64,000 bases of DNA, from contig NZ_CP082161.1 in NCBI RefSeq assembly GCF_023101665.1, positions 124,001 through 188,000 of the forward strand. Reading direction: 5' to 3'. Below the pieces are notes generated by a model. The model searched no databases, was not told the DNA's origin, and saw nothing but the letters and a program-made list of their open reading frames with translations. Positions 35,213-43,605 of this stretch are shown here, in pieces (position 1 is the first letter of the stretch; each line of letters opens with the position of its first letter). The translations under genes and the position numbers were made by a program. The DNA comes from Bradyrhizobium sp. 195 (GTDB lineage: Bacteria; Pseudomonadota; Alphaproteobacteria; Rhizobiales; Xanthobacteraceae).

Positions 35213-35307
35213 AAAAAGAGCGGGTCCTTTCGGGCCCACTCTCACTACGCGGATCGTATGAGAAGATGAATTGGCGCTGATATAGCGCTTTCTGTCTCCC
35301 TGGACAA
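35213..35307 (-). promoter_or_regulatory. rimP-nusA operon promoter with leader terminator (candidate attenuator)
   Basis: On the minus strand TTGTCC (35307-35302) and TATATC (35284-35279) are spaced by 17 bp and extend to CTTGTC/CTATAT, close to the alphaproteobacterial consensus. About 30 nt downstream, arms GAGTGGGCCC/GGACCCGCTC (35243-35220) form a hairpin followed by TTTTTTATT. The rimP start is about 130 nt further on. Either a ~60-nt RNA ends here or read-through is controlled. The rest of the 35087-35457 gap shows nothing. Confidence 0.65.
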
Positions 35308-35457
35308 GGCCCATCGCGGGTCAAAGGGGGCTTTTTGCGCCCGATTTGCGGCGTCCTGGGCCTAACGCTTCTTTCACCTCGGGAGGCTAAATTCCCTGAT
35401 TGTGGGGCGGCTTGGACCAAGGGCGCACCCGCGGCGTGCCCTGATCGAGTTGTGTAC

Positions 35458-36540
35458 ATGACCGTTGCCACGTCGCTCATTCCTGGACTGGACGATATCG
35501 TCAAACGCGGCGATCCGCGGCGACGCGGCGAGATCGCGCGCGCCATCTCCGAACTGTTCTTCCGGGATTCCGCCAATCTTCGTCCCGAGCTCATCGATCT
35601 CTTCGACAATCTCCTGATTGATCTCGTCCCGCATGCCGAGCTTGCCTCGCGCGTCGATCTCGCCGAGCGCTTCTCGCATCTGAGCAACGCGCCGCCGCAT
35701 CTGGTCAATCAACTCGCGCGCGAAAACGAGATCATGGTGGCGGCCCCCGTGCTGCGCCGCTCGCCCGTGCTCGATGATTCTGCTCTGGTCGAGATCGCAC
35801 GGCTGAAGGGCCAGGGCCATCTGCTGGCGATGACGGAGCGGCCCGCATTGTCGGCTGAGATCACCGACGTGCTGGTCGAGCGCGGCGATCGCGACGTGGT
35901 GCGCCGCGCCGCGGCCAACGCCGGTGCGGTGTTCTCGCCGAGCAGCTATTCCGAGTTGATCAAGCGCGCGGCGCAGGACGGTGTGCTGACGCTCAAGATT
36001 GGTCAGCGCCGCGATCTTTCGGGCGAGCACCTGAAAGAGCTTCTCGACGGGACGCTCGACGTCATCCGCCGGCGCCTCTCCAGCGTGGTCAACCCCGCGC
36101 GCCAGGTCGAGATCAAGCGCGCGATGGCGGCGATCGAGGAGGCCGCGCTGCCGCCGGGACCGCGGCGCGATTTCTCAGGGGCGCAGCGCACGGTGCTCAC
36201 CTTGCATCGCGGGGGCCATCTCGGCGAGAGCGCGCTGCTGGGCTTTGCCAAGGCGCACAAATACGAAGAATCGATCGCTTCGCTCTCGGCGATGTCCGGC
36301 GTCCGTCTTTCGGTTCTCGATCGCCTGGTCGCAGGCGACCGCTACGATCCGATTCTCATCATCGGTCGCGTGTTGAATCTGGGCTGGCCGACGGTGCGCG
36401 CGCTCATCCTGCTTTGGTACGGTCCGCACCGGACGCCGGCCGATGCCGACATCGAGGCCGCGCGCGTGAACTTCACGCGCCTGATGCCGACGACCGCCGA
36501 GCGCGTCGTGAATTTCTGGCGCAACCGGCAGACCATCTAG
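35458..36540 (+). CDS. DUF2336-family protein
   Basis: This 360-residue, mostly helical protein belongs to the DUF2336 family, common in alphaproteobacteria and lacking a defined biochemical role. Visible repeats of HEAT-like character include IARAISELFFRDSANLRPEL, VLDDSALVEIARLKGQGHLL and ISRDV-type segments such as ERGDRDVVRRAAANAGAVFS. I chose the ATG at 35458 because upstream residues look non-coding. It has no signal peptide or membrane segment. It is divergent from rimP. Confidence 0.85.
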   Translation: MTVATSLIPGLDDIVKRGDPRRRGEIARAISELFFRDSANLRPELIDLFDNLLIDLVPHAELASRVDLAERFSHLSNAPPHLVNQLARENEIMVAAPVLRRSPVLDDSALVEIARLKGQGHLLAMTERPALSAEITDVLVERGDRDVVRRAAANAGAVFSPSSYSELIKRAAQDGVLTLKIGQRRDLSGEHLKELLDGTLDVIRRRLSSVVNPARQVEIKRAMAAIEEAALPPGPRRDFSGAQRTVLTLHRGGHLGESALLGFAKAHKYEESIASLSAMSGVRLSVLDRLVAGDRYDPILIIGRVLNLGWPTVRALILLWYGPHRTPADADIEAARVNFTRLMPTTAERVVNFWRNRQTI

Positions 36541-36550
36541 CGTCACTCTC

Positions 36551-36657
36551 CGTCATTGCGAGCGAAGCAATCCGGAAATCTTTCCGCGGAGGCTCTGGAT
36601 TGCTCCGTCGCCAGCGCAAATTGCTTCGCAATTTGTCGCGGGCTCCGCGCAATGACG
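36551..36657. repeat. Intergenic palindromic repeat, family C
   Basis: Bounded by CGTCATTGCGAGCGAAGCA and CGCGCAATGACGG, with an extra inner hairpin GCGCAAATTGCTTCGCAATTTG. It separates convergent genes. Confidence 0.8.
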
Positions 36658-36658
36658 G

Positions 36659-37372
36659 CTAGCCAACCCGCCTGAACCGCAAGTAAGCCGCCTTGCGTCC
36701 TTCGCGGGCGGCCTTTCGGCCGTAGCGCGTCATGGTATAGCCGTCCCATGGCTGCCTGAAGTCGTCAGCGCGTTCGGCAAGCCAGACGAAATCCTGCGAA
36801 CGCGCAAGATGCGACAGCGTCCAGGCGCAGTAATCGTCGATGTCGCAGACGAAGCGGAATTCGCCGTTGGGCTTCAGCACGCGCGCCATCGCGGCGATCG
36901 TCCTGTCCTGGACGAAGCGCCGTTTCCAGTGCCGCCGCTTCGGCCAGGGATCGGGATGGATCAGGTCGATCCGGGATAGGGATGCCTTCGGCAGCCAGGC
37001 CAGCAGTTCGGCGGCATCGCCCGCAAACAGGCGGATGTTGCCGATGTTGGCGGCCTCGATCTGTGCGAGGATCTTTGCCATGCCGTTTACATAAGGCTCG
37101 CAGCCGATGAAGCCCGTCGTGGCGAAGCTCTGTGCCTCGGCCGCGAGATGCTCGCCGCCGCCGAAGCCGATCTCGAGCCGCACATCTTCGGCTGCGGGGT
37201 CAAAGATCTCGCGGGCGTCCGCCGGCGTTTCACCATCGATGTCGAGCGCAAGATGCGGCAGCAGATGATCCACCAGCTCGGCCTGGTGCTGCCTGAGCTT
37301 GTGGCCCTTGCGGCGCCCGAAGAAGGCGCGCTCGCTGTCCTCGCGATCGGGGTCTGATTTGCGCTCGCTCAT
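36659..37372 (-). CDS. trmB: tRNA (guanine-N7)-methyltransferase
   Basis: This 237-residue SAM-dependent enzyme makes m7G46 in tRNA. The SAM region is LEIGFGGGEHLAAEAQSF, followed by GCEPYVNGMAKIL and the family motif LIHPDPWPKRRHWKRRFVQ. The C-terminal TMTRYGRKAAREGRKA is typical. Its start overlaps the stop of the M20 peptidase gene by 4 bp. Confidence 0.97.
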   Translation of the reverse strand: MSERKSDPDREDSERAFFGRRKGHKLRQHQAELVDHLLPHLALDIDGETPADAREIFDPAAEDVRLEIGFGGGEHLAAEAQSFATTGFIGCEPYVNGMAKILAQIEAANIGNIRLFAGDAAELLAWLPKASLSRIDLIHPDPWPKRRHWKRRFVQDRTIAAMARVLKPNGEFRFVCDIDDYCAWTLSHLARSQDFVWLAERADDFRQPWDGYTMTRYGRKAAREGRKAAYLRFRRVG

Positions 37373-38496
37373 CGCAGCGTCTGGTACAGGCGATGGAGCA
37401 GCCGCGCCCGCGGCGCGAGCGACGAGACATAGAGCTGCTCATAATGCGTGTGCGCGCCCTTGCCGTCGACGCCGAGTCCGTCGAGCGTTGCGGTGTGCGC
37501 GGCGGTGAAATTGCCGTCCGAGCCGCCGCCGGTATGGGTATCGATCAGTTCGAAGCCGATCTCGGCGGCAACCGTTTTCGCATGCTCGTAGAGTGAGGCG
37601 CCTGCATTGCTCTTCTCGTAAGGCGGCCGATTGAGCCCGCCCGTGACCTCGACGGTGACGCCGTCGGTCTTTGAGGTCAGCGCGAGGATCTCGCTGACGA
37701 ACTCGTCTGCGTCCTTGAGGCTCAGCACGCGCAGATCGACTTCGGCATAGGCCTCTTCCGGCGTGACGTTGGGGCGCGTGCCGCCGCGCACCACACCGAC
37801 ATTGACGCTGACGCCGCGCGCGAGGTCGTTCATCCCTTCCAGCGCCAGGATGACGTTGGCGAGCTCGCGGACGGCGCTGCGGCCGTCTTCGGGCCGGGAG
37901 CCGGCATGCGCCGGCACGCCCTTGATGAACACGCGGAAGCGTCCGACGCCCTTGCGGCCGGTGACGATCTTGCCGCCGTCACGTGCCGGCTCCGTCACCA
38001 GCACGTATTTGGCCTTGCGCCCTTCGGTCTCGATGAGGGCGCGCGAGGTGGGGCTGCCGATCTCCTCGTCGGAGGTGAACAAATGCGTGATGCCCAGCGG
38101 CGAGCGTTCGGCCGTCGCGCACAGCGCGCGAAAGGCGTGATGGGCGATGTAGGCACCGCCCTTCATGTCGTAGATGCCCGGACCGAACGCGACGTCGCCT
38201 TCGACCTTGAACGGCAGGCGCTCGATGAATCCGAGGGGATGAACGGTATCGAGGTGGCTCAGCACCAGGATGCCCGGCCGGTCCTGGCCCCAATTCGACC
38301 GCGCCAGGAGATGATCGCCGCAGCCATCGACGCCTGCGATGCGCTCGAGCGTGACGGGCAGATCGCGGTATTGGTCCGCGACCATGGAGACCAGCCTGTT
38401 GACCTGTTCAGGCGCTTCCGTCGGCGTCTCGACCTCCACCCAGCGGCGGATGCCATCGAGAATAGTTTGGGAATCGAACCAATTGGAGCTGGCCAT
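37369..38496 (-). CDS. M20-family metallopeptidase (glutamate carboxypeptidase type)
   Basis: This 375-residue zinc hydrolase has the M20 metal ligands in ILVLSHLDTVHPLG, GPGIYDMKGG and FTSDEEIGSPTSRA (the Glu pair includes the general base), and a late His in GKGAHTHYEQLY. The dimerisation domain is seen around GVPAHAGSRPEDGRSAV. It resembles carboxypeptidase G2/ArgE-DapE enzymes, so it probably cleaves a C-terminal or N-acyl amino acid. I chose the ATG at 38496; another lies ten codons earlier. In Rhizobium, as I recall, metK occupies this position before trmB. Confidence 0.9.
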   Translation of the reverse strand: MASSNWFDSQTILDGIRRWVEVETPTEAPEQVNRLVSMVADQYRDLPVTLERIAGVDGCGDHLLARSNWGQDRPGILVLSHLDTVHPLGFIERLPFKVEGDVAFGPGIYDMKGGAYIAHHAFRALCATAERSPLGITHLFTSDEEIGSPTSRALIETEGRKAKYVLVTEPARDGGKIVTGRKGVGRFRVFIKGVPAHAGSRPEDGRSAVRELANVILALEGMNDLARGVSVNVGVVRGGTRPNVTPEEAYAEVDLRVLSLKDADEFVSEILALTSKTDGVTVEVTGGLNRPPYEKSNAGASLYEHAKTVAAEIGFELIDTHTGGGSDGNFTAAHTATLDGLGVDGKGAHTHYEQLYVSSLAPRARLLHRLYQTLR

Positions 38497-38610
38497 GGAC
38501 GCATCTGTGCCTTTGAATCGCATCATCGAAGCGGACGCGCATCAAGACGCGGCCACAAATGACGACATAGGCCAGATTTGACGCGGTCTCAAATCGCCAT
38601 TGAGGTGGCG

Positions 38611-39024
38611 TCAGCGCTTGTCGGGCCCTTCGCGAGCCGCGATCTGCTCGACGAGATCGACGATCGAGCGGCGCATCTTCGAGTCGGTGATTCGCGTGAA
38701 CGCCTTGGTCAAGGCAAGTCCTTCGGACGTCGCAAGAAAGTCCGACACGTAAGAGGGCGAGGCGCCTTCTGCGAAGCCATTCGGACCCGCCACACCGCTT
38801 GGACCGCCTTCGAACAGGAACGACACGGGTACCTGAAGAATCTCGGCGATCTGCTGGATGCGGCTCGCGCCGACCCGGTTGGTGCCCTTCTCGTACTTCT
38901 GGATCTGCTGGAAAGTCAGGCCCAAAGCTTCACCGAGCTTCTCCTGGCTCATGCCCAACATGATGCGGCGCATACGCACGCGACTGCCGACATATTTGTC
39001 AACAGGGTTGGGCGCTTTCGACAT
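38611..39024 (-). CDS. XRE-family HTH regulator, PraR-like
   Basis: The 137-residue product has a Cro/CI-type HTH (RVRMRRIMLGMSQEKLGEAL and GLTFQQIQKYEKGTNRVGAS) followed by a tail with SEGLALTKAFTRITDSKMRR. This architecture and the position between lnt and trmB match PraR of Rhizobium and Azorhizobium, a regulator linked to quorum sensing and attachment. Orthology is inferred from synteny and overall form. No other gene is visible in the 222-bp gap upstream. Confidence 0.88.
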   Translation of the reverse strand: MSKAPNPVDKYVGSRVRMRRIMLGMSQEKLGEALGLTFQQIQKYEKGTNRVGASRIQQIAEILQVPVSFLFEGGPSGVAGPNGFAEGASPSYVSDFLATSEGLALTKAFTRITDSKMRRSIVDLVEQIAAREGPDKR

Positions 39025-39246
39025 TTCCTCAGCCCTCCAAACACCACCCTCAGCGCAATCTTTAGGAATGCCTCAGGTGCAAGCATCGTCAAATCAAACC
39101 CTCTTATTGGGAAACATTGCGGAGAAATTTAGCAACGCACCACTGTCTTTTGCAGCCGGTGCAGAATGGGGAGCCCGCGTGCAGTCTGTCAACCGTGGGA
39201 CTGCGGTTGTCAAAAGTTTCCGGCCGCGTTGCTGAGGAAGCTGCGA

Positions 39247-40860
39247 TCAGCGATGCGGCTTGGCGACACGCCGCCGGACGGCCAGAAACACGGCTAGCGC
39301 GACGAGCATGGCGGCGGGCACGTCGCCCACCCGCGCGTAGACGGTCGGCGGGATCGCGGCGGGCAGGCTTGCATCCAAAATGCCTTCGATTCCAAGACCG
39401 AGGCTGGCGACGGTGCGGCCCACCGGATCGATCACTGCAGAGACGCCGGTATTGGCGGAGCGAACCAGCGGCAATCCGAGTTCGATCGCGCGCATCCGCG
39501 ACTGCTCCAGATGCTGATAGGGGCCGGTCGAGATGCCGAACCAACCATCATTGGTGAGGTTCACGATCCAGCCCGGACGCTCATTGCGTCCGGCCACTTC
39601 GCCCGGAAAGATGGCTTCGTAACAGATCAGCGGCAGCGCGGGCGGTGCACCGGGTACCGGCAGCGCATGCCGCACCGTGCCGGGAATGAAACCGCCGCGC
39701 ACACGCGTCAGTTGCTCGAAACCGAGCTTCTCCATCAAAGACTGGTAGGGAAGAAATTCGCCGAACGGCACCAGATGCAACTTGTCGTACACTGCGAGCA
39801 CGCTGCCATCGTGATCGATCACGTAGATCGAATTATAGGCACGCGTGATCGGGGTGCCCCGCGGCAGGTCGGGCGCGCGGACCGAACCCGTGATCAGCAC
39901 CGTGCCCTTCGGCAGAAGGTCTGCAATCTGAGCCATCGCGTCGGCTTCGCGGGTTAGAAAGAACGGAAAGGCCGATTCCGGCCAGATCAGGACCGTAGCA
40001 TCACGCACGCCGGTCGATTGCGGGCCGGAGGCGCGGTCCGACAGCGCCAGGTATTTTTTCATCACCTCCGCCTTGGCGGCGTAGTTGAATTTCGCATCCT
40101 GCTGCAGGTTCGGCTGCATCAGGCGCAGCTTGGCGCCTGATACCGTCGTGGTCGGATGCAGCGACAGGCGGATCGCTCCGAAGATGCTCATGACGATTAA
40201 GAGCGCAATTGCGGCTGCCGGGACGCGCCATTGCAGGCGGCGATCGGGCGTACGGTCGATCAGGGTCGCGGGGCTCGCGAAGATCGCAACCGTCAGGAAC
40301 GTCATGCCCCACAGGCCGATCAGCGACGCCGTCTGTGCCAGCGGCAGCGGCTCGGATAGCGCATAGCCGAACGCGTTCCAGGGAAAGCCGGTCAGGGCGT
40401 GGCCGCGCAGCCATTCGCTGACCGTGAGGCTTGCCGCGAGCGCAAGCACGCGCGTGGCGTTCTTGGTCCAGAGCACGCGTGCCAGCGCAAAGCCAATGGC
40501 GGTGAAGATGGACAGATAGGCCGGCAGGCCGAGCACGGCGAACGGCGTCAGCCAGGCGAACACATCGGCATCGACGAAGAAGGCGTAGCCGATCCAGTAG
40601 AGGCCGGGCACGAAATAGCCGAGCCCGAACCAGTAGCCGGTCAGGGCTGCAGCCGGGACACCGCCATATCGCCCGGCCCCGGTGCCGTCGATCAGCCAGA
40701 CCAGCACCGGGAAGGTGATGAACAGCACCGGAAAGAGGTTGAACGGCGCCAGTGCCAGCACGGACAGTGCTCCGGCCACGATGGCGATGACGGCGCGCTT
40801 CCATCCCCAGGCGAGGATGATGGCAAGCGCAATCTGCCGAAGTCGCTGGAACGGACTCAC
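39247..40860 (-). CDS. lnt: Apolipoprotein N-acyltransferase
   Basis: This 537-residue inner-membrane enzyme N-acylates the lipoprotein cysteine in the last maturation step. Several membrane helices fill the N-terminal 200 residues (for example AIVAGALSVLALAPF and LFITFPVLVWLI). The periplasmic nitrilase domain has the Glu-Lys-Cys triad in LIWPESAFPFF, YDKLHLVPFGEFLPY and LPLICYEAIFPGEV, with a final C-terminal helix. The start overlaps the end of the corC-like gene by 4 bp. Confidence 0.97.
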   Translation of the reverse strand: MSPFQRLRQIALAIILAWGWKRAVIAIVAGALSVLALAPFNLFPVLFITFPVLVWLIDGTGAGRYGGVPAAALTGYWFGLGYFVPGLYWIGYAFFVDADVFAWLTPFAVLGLPAYLSIFTAIGFALARVLWTKNATRVLALAASLTVSEWLRGHALTGFPWNAFGYALSEPLPLAQTASLIGLWGMTFLTVAIFASPATLIDRTPDRRLQWRVPAAAIALLIVMSIFGAIRLSLHPTTTVSGAKLRLMQPNLQQDAKFNYAAKAEVMKKYLALSDRASGPQSTGVRDATVLIWPESAFPFFLTREADAMAQIADLLPKGTVLITGSVRAPDLPRGTPITRAYNSIYVIDHDGSVLAVYDKLHLVPFGEFLPYQSLMEKLGFEQLTRVRGGFIPGTVRHALPVPGAPPALPLICYEAIFPGEVAGRNERPGWIVNLTNDGWFGISTGPYQHLEQSRMRAIELGLPLVRSANTGVSAVIDPVGRTVASLGLGIEGILDASLPAAIPPTVYARVGDVPAAMLVALAVFLAVRRRVAKPHR

Positions 40861-41975
40861 TGTTGGCCGGTCCCGTCGCTCGGCGGCGGGCTGGGCGTGT
40901 CATTGGCCGGTGATTGACCGCTGTCCGGCGCGGCCTCGCGACGCCGGCTCTCGCGCTGGGTGCGCGGGGCGGGACGCTCTTTGCGCGTCGAGATGCGCAG
41001 CCGCTTGACGCGGCGCGGATCGGCATCGAGCACCTCGACCTCGTAATTGCCGGGGCCCGAGATCACCTCGCCGCGCACCGGCAGACGCCCGACGAAGCTG
41101 ACGAGATAGCCGCCCAGCGTCTCCACCTCCTCGCCGGCTTCGCCGGTGACGAAATCCTCGCCGATCACCGAGCGGACGTCGTCGAGGCTGGCGCGAGCGT
41201 CGGCGATGAAGGCGTTGTCGGGCAGGCGCACGATCGAGGGCGGCTCGTCGCTGTCGTGCTCGTCGTCGATCTCGCCGACGATCTGCTCGACGATGTCCTC
41301 GATCGAAACCAGCCCGTCGCTGCCGCCATATTCGTCGACCACCAGCGCCAGATGGATGCGCGTGGCCTGCATCTGCGCGAGCAGGTCAATCGCCCGCATC
41401 GACGGCGGCACGTAGAGCAGCTTGCGGATGATGCGCGCATCCTCGAGCGGGAGCGCGAGATCGACGGCGCGGAGGTCGAGCCCGGCCGGGAGCGGCTTCT
41501 TGCGCTTGGTCTTGGTGGCTTCCGACACGCGGGCACGCGCGGTCATGAAGGCGAGCAGGTCGCGGATGTGGACGATGCCCACGGGATCGTCGAGCGTCTC
41601 GTTGTAGACCACGAGGCGCGAATGGCCGGCGCTTTCGAAGCGGTCCATCAACTCGCCGAGCGGGATGTCGCGCTTCACTGCGATGATGTCGGCGCGATGC
41701 ACCATGACGTCGGCGATGCGGCGCTCGTGCAGTCCGAGGATGTTGCGCAGCATGGTGCGCTCGACCGCGGAGAAGCCGGAGTCGCCAGGCGTCGTCGCAT
41801 CGAGCACGACCTGGAGGTCGTCGCGCACCGATCCCGCCTTCCAGCCGAACAGCGTCCGGATAGCGCGCAGCAGCCATCCTTCCGCAGTCGGGCGCATCAC
41901 TTCGCCTTGGGTCACCACGGCAGGAAGATTGGCCGTGTGGCGCGGGTTGTCCTGAATCGGGTCGGAATCCGGCAT
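40857..41975 (-). CDS. CorC/HlyC-type CBS-domain protein
   Basis: This 372-residue protein has no membrane domain. It carries a CBS pair (VMVHRADIIAVKRDIPLGEL through VVYNETLDDPVGIVHIRD, and YVPPSMRAIDLLAQMQATRI through VVDEYGGSDGLVSIEDIVEQ) and a C-terminal transporter-associated CorC/HlyC domain (AFIADARASLDDV). Such proteins are tied to magnesium/cobalt efflux, though the mechanism is unsettled. The ATG at 41975 lies just after the ybeY stop. Annotation as a haemolysin is historical and probably wrong. Confidence 0.92.
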   Translation of the reverse strand: MPDSDPIQDNPRHTANLPAVVTQGEVMRPTAEGWLLRAIRTLFGWKAGSVRDDLQVVLDATTPGDSGFSAVERTMLRNILGLHERRIADVMVHRADIIAVKRDIPLGELMDRFESAGHSRLVVYNETLDDPVGIVHIRDLLAFMTARARVSEATKTKRKKPLPAGLDLRAVDLALPLEDARIIRKLLYVPPSMRAIDLLAQMQATRIHLALVVDEYGGSDGLVSIEDIVEQIVGEIDDEHDSDEPPSIVRLPDNAFIADARASLDDVRSVIGEDFVTGEAGEEVETLGGYLVSFVGRLPVRGEVISGPGNYEVEVLDADPRRVKRLRISTRKERPAPRTQRESRRREAAPDSGQSPANDTPSPPPSDGTGQQ

Positions 41976-41976
41976 C

Positions 41977-42486
41977 TCAATGCGTCCCTGCGCGCTCTGC
42001 ATAGGGATCGGGAATTCCAAGGTGAGCCAGGATCTGCGTCTCCAGCGCTTCCATCTCCTCGGCGTCGCCTTCGTTCTCGTGGTCGTAGCCGATCAGGTGC
42101 AGGAAGCCGTGCACGGCGAGATGGCTCAAATGGTGGTCGAACGGCTTTTGTTCCTCGTCCGCTTCGCGCCGCATGGTCTCGTAGGCGATCGCGATATCGC
42201 CGAGCATGCGCGGCGCATCACCCGGCTTCCACTCGCCCTCCGGCTGGAGCGCGGGAAACGACAGCACGTTGGTCGGCTTGTCGATGCCGCGCCAGTTGCT
42301 GTTGAGGGTGCGGATGCCGGCATCATCGGTCAGCATCACGGCCACTTCCGCGTCGGCAACGTCTTCGTCGACACTCTCGGCGGCGGCCGCAACCGCGCGC
42401 TGGATCACGGCTTCGGAATCGGGCTCGCTCTGCCAGCAATCGGCGACGACGAGGACCTCGGTCATGGGAAGGTTGGGATGGGACAT
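41977..42486 (-). CDS. ybeY: Endoribonuclease YbeY
   Basis: This 169-residue zinc-dependent RNase is needed for 16S rRNA 3' maturation and ribosome quality control. The metal motif HGFLHLIGYDH (three His) is intact within HLAVHGFLHLIGYDHENEGD. The upstream SNWRGIDKPTNVLSFP segment is also family-typical. It lies between phoH and corC in the usual phoH-ybeY-corC-lnt order. Confidence 0.97.
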   Translation of the reverse strand: MSHPNLPMTEVLVVADCWQSEPDSEAVIQRAVAAAAESVDEDVADAEVAVMLTDDAGIRTLNSNWRGIDKPTNVLSFPALQPEGEWKPGDAPRMLGDIAIAYETMRREADEEQKPFDHHLSHLAVHGFLHLIGYDHENEGDAEEMEALETQILAHLGIPDPYAERAGTH

Positions 42487-42545
42487 TGTGTTGTCTGGGA
42501 CGAAAAGGGCCCGTATCCGCGCCCTCTGGTCCGACTGTTGCCTCG

Positions 42546-43601
42546 TCAGGATTGGCCGGCGGCCGGCCGCTGCGGCGAACCTTCGTAGGCGGCGACGATC
42601 CGCGCCACGAGTTCGTGGCGGATCACGTCCTCGGCTTTGAAATGAACTTGAGCAATGCCCTCGACGCCGCCCAGGAGGCGGGTCGCTTCGGCCAGGCCCG
42701 AGGTCTGGCCGTTCGGTAGGTCGATCTGCGAGGGATCGCCGGTCACGATCATGCGGCTGTTCTCGCCGAGGCGCGTCAGGAACATCTTCATCTGCATCGA
42801 CGTGGTGTTCTGCGCCTCGTCCAGAATGATGGCGGCGTTGGTGAGGGTACGGCCGCGCATGAAGGCGAGCGGCGCGATCTCGATCTCGCCGGTCTGGAGC
42901 GCGCGCTCGACGATGCGCGCATCCATGAGGTCGTAGAGCGCGTCATAGATCGGACGAAGATAAGGATCGACCTTTTCGCGGAGATCGCCGGGCAGGAAGC
43001 CGAGCCGCTCGCCGGCTTCCACCGCCGGACGCGACAGGATGATCTTGTCGACCTCCTTGCGCTCGAACAGCTGCGCGGCATGCGCAACCGCGAGCCAGGT
43101 CTTGCCGGTGCCGGCGGGGCCGATGCCGAACACCAGCTCGTGGCGCTTCAGCGCGCGGATGTAGGAGTCCTGCGCGGCGGTGCGCGCGCGCACCGGGCGC
43201 TTGCGCAGATTGATGCTGTCGAAGGCCGATTTGGCCGATTTGGCGTCGAACTCGAACAGCGAGCCCTGGGCAATGACGGCACGGATCGCACCTTCGACCT
43301 CGCCCTGGTCGAGATCCTGTCCCTTCACGGCCTGGGCGTAGAGCATCTCCAGCACGCGGCGTGCGGCGTCGCAGCCGTCGCGCGTGCCGCCGATCGTGAT
43401 GTGATTGCCCTTGGAATCGACGACGACTCCGAGCCGCCGCTCGATCTGCGCGAGATGCTGGCCGTAGGGGCCGACCAGCGCCGAAGCGGCGCGGTTGTCG
43501 TCGAAGTCGATGACGACCTGGGTCTCGGGCGGAACTTGCATGTCGCGGTCAAATTTGCGGCTGGGAGCGATAGAAGACGAATCCGATGCGCTTTTTGGCA
43601 A
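42546..43601 (-). CDS. phoH: PhoH-family ATPase
   Basis: This protein of 351 residues has the PhoH Walker A site (FGIGPAGTGKTWLAVAHAAQ) and Walker B (AAIILDEAQNTTSMQMKMFL), with an N-terminal KH-like region (LAQIERRLGVVVDSKGNHIT). It is a predicted RNA-linked ATPase, often coupled to YbeY. I chose a TTG at 43601 (LPKSASDS context) because GGAG lies 9 nt upstream and it starts just past the miaB stop. A GTG at 43640 would add 13 residues and overlap miaB. Confidence 0.93.
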   Translation of the reverse strand: MPKSASDSSSIAPSRKFDRDMQVPPETQVVIDFDDNRAASALVGPYGQHLAQIERRLGVVVDSKGNHITIGGTRDGCDAARRVLEMLYAQAVKGQDLDQGEVEGAIRAVIAQGSLFEFDAKSAKSAFDSINLRKRPVRARTAAQDSYIRALKRHELVFGIGPAGTGKTWLAVAHAAQLFERKEVDKIILSRPAVEAGERLGFLPGDLREKVDPYLRPIYDALYDLMDARIVERALQTGEIEIAPLAFMRGRTLTNAAIILDEAQNTTSMQMKMFLTRLGENSRMIVTGDPSQIDLPNGQTSGLAEATRLLGGVEGIAQVHFKAEDVIRHELVARIVAAYEGSPQRPAAGQS

Positions 43602-43605
43602 GGGT

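Noticed and set aside
35219..35243. Possible tRNA in the rimP leader, as metY in E. coli
   Set aside because: No cloverleaf, T-loop or CCA pattern is present; only a promoter and terminator hairpin can be seen.
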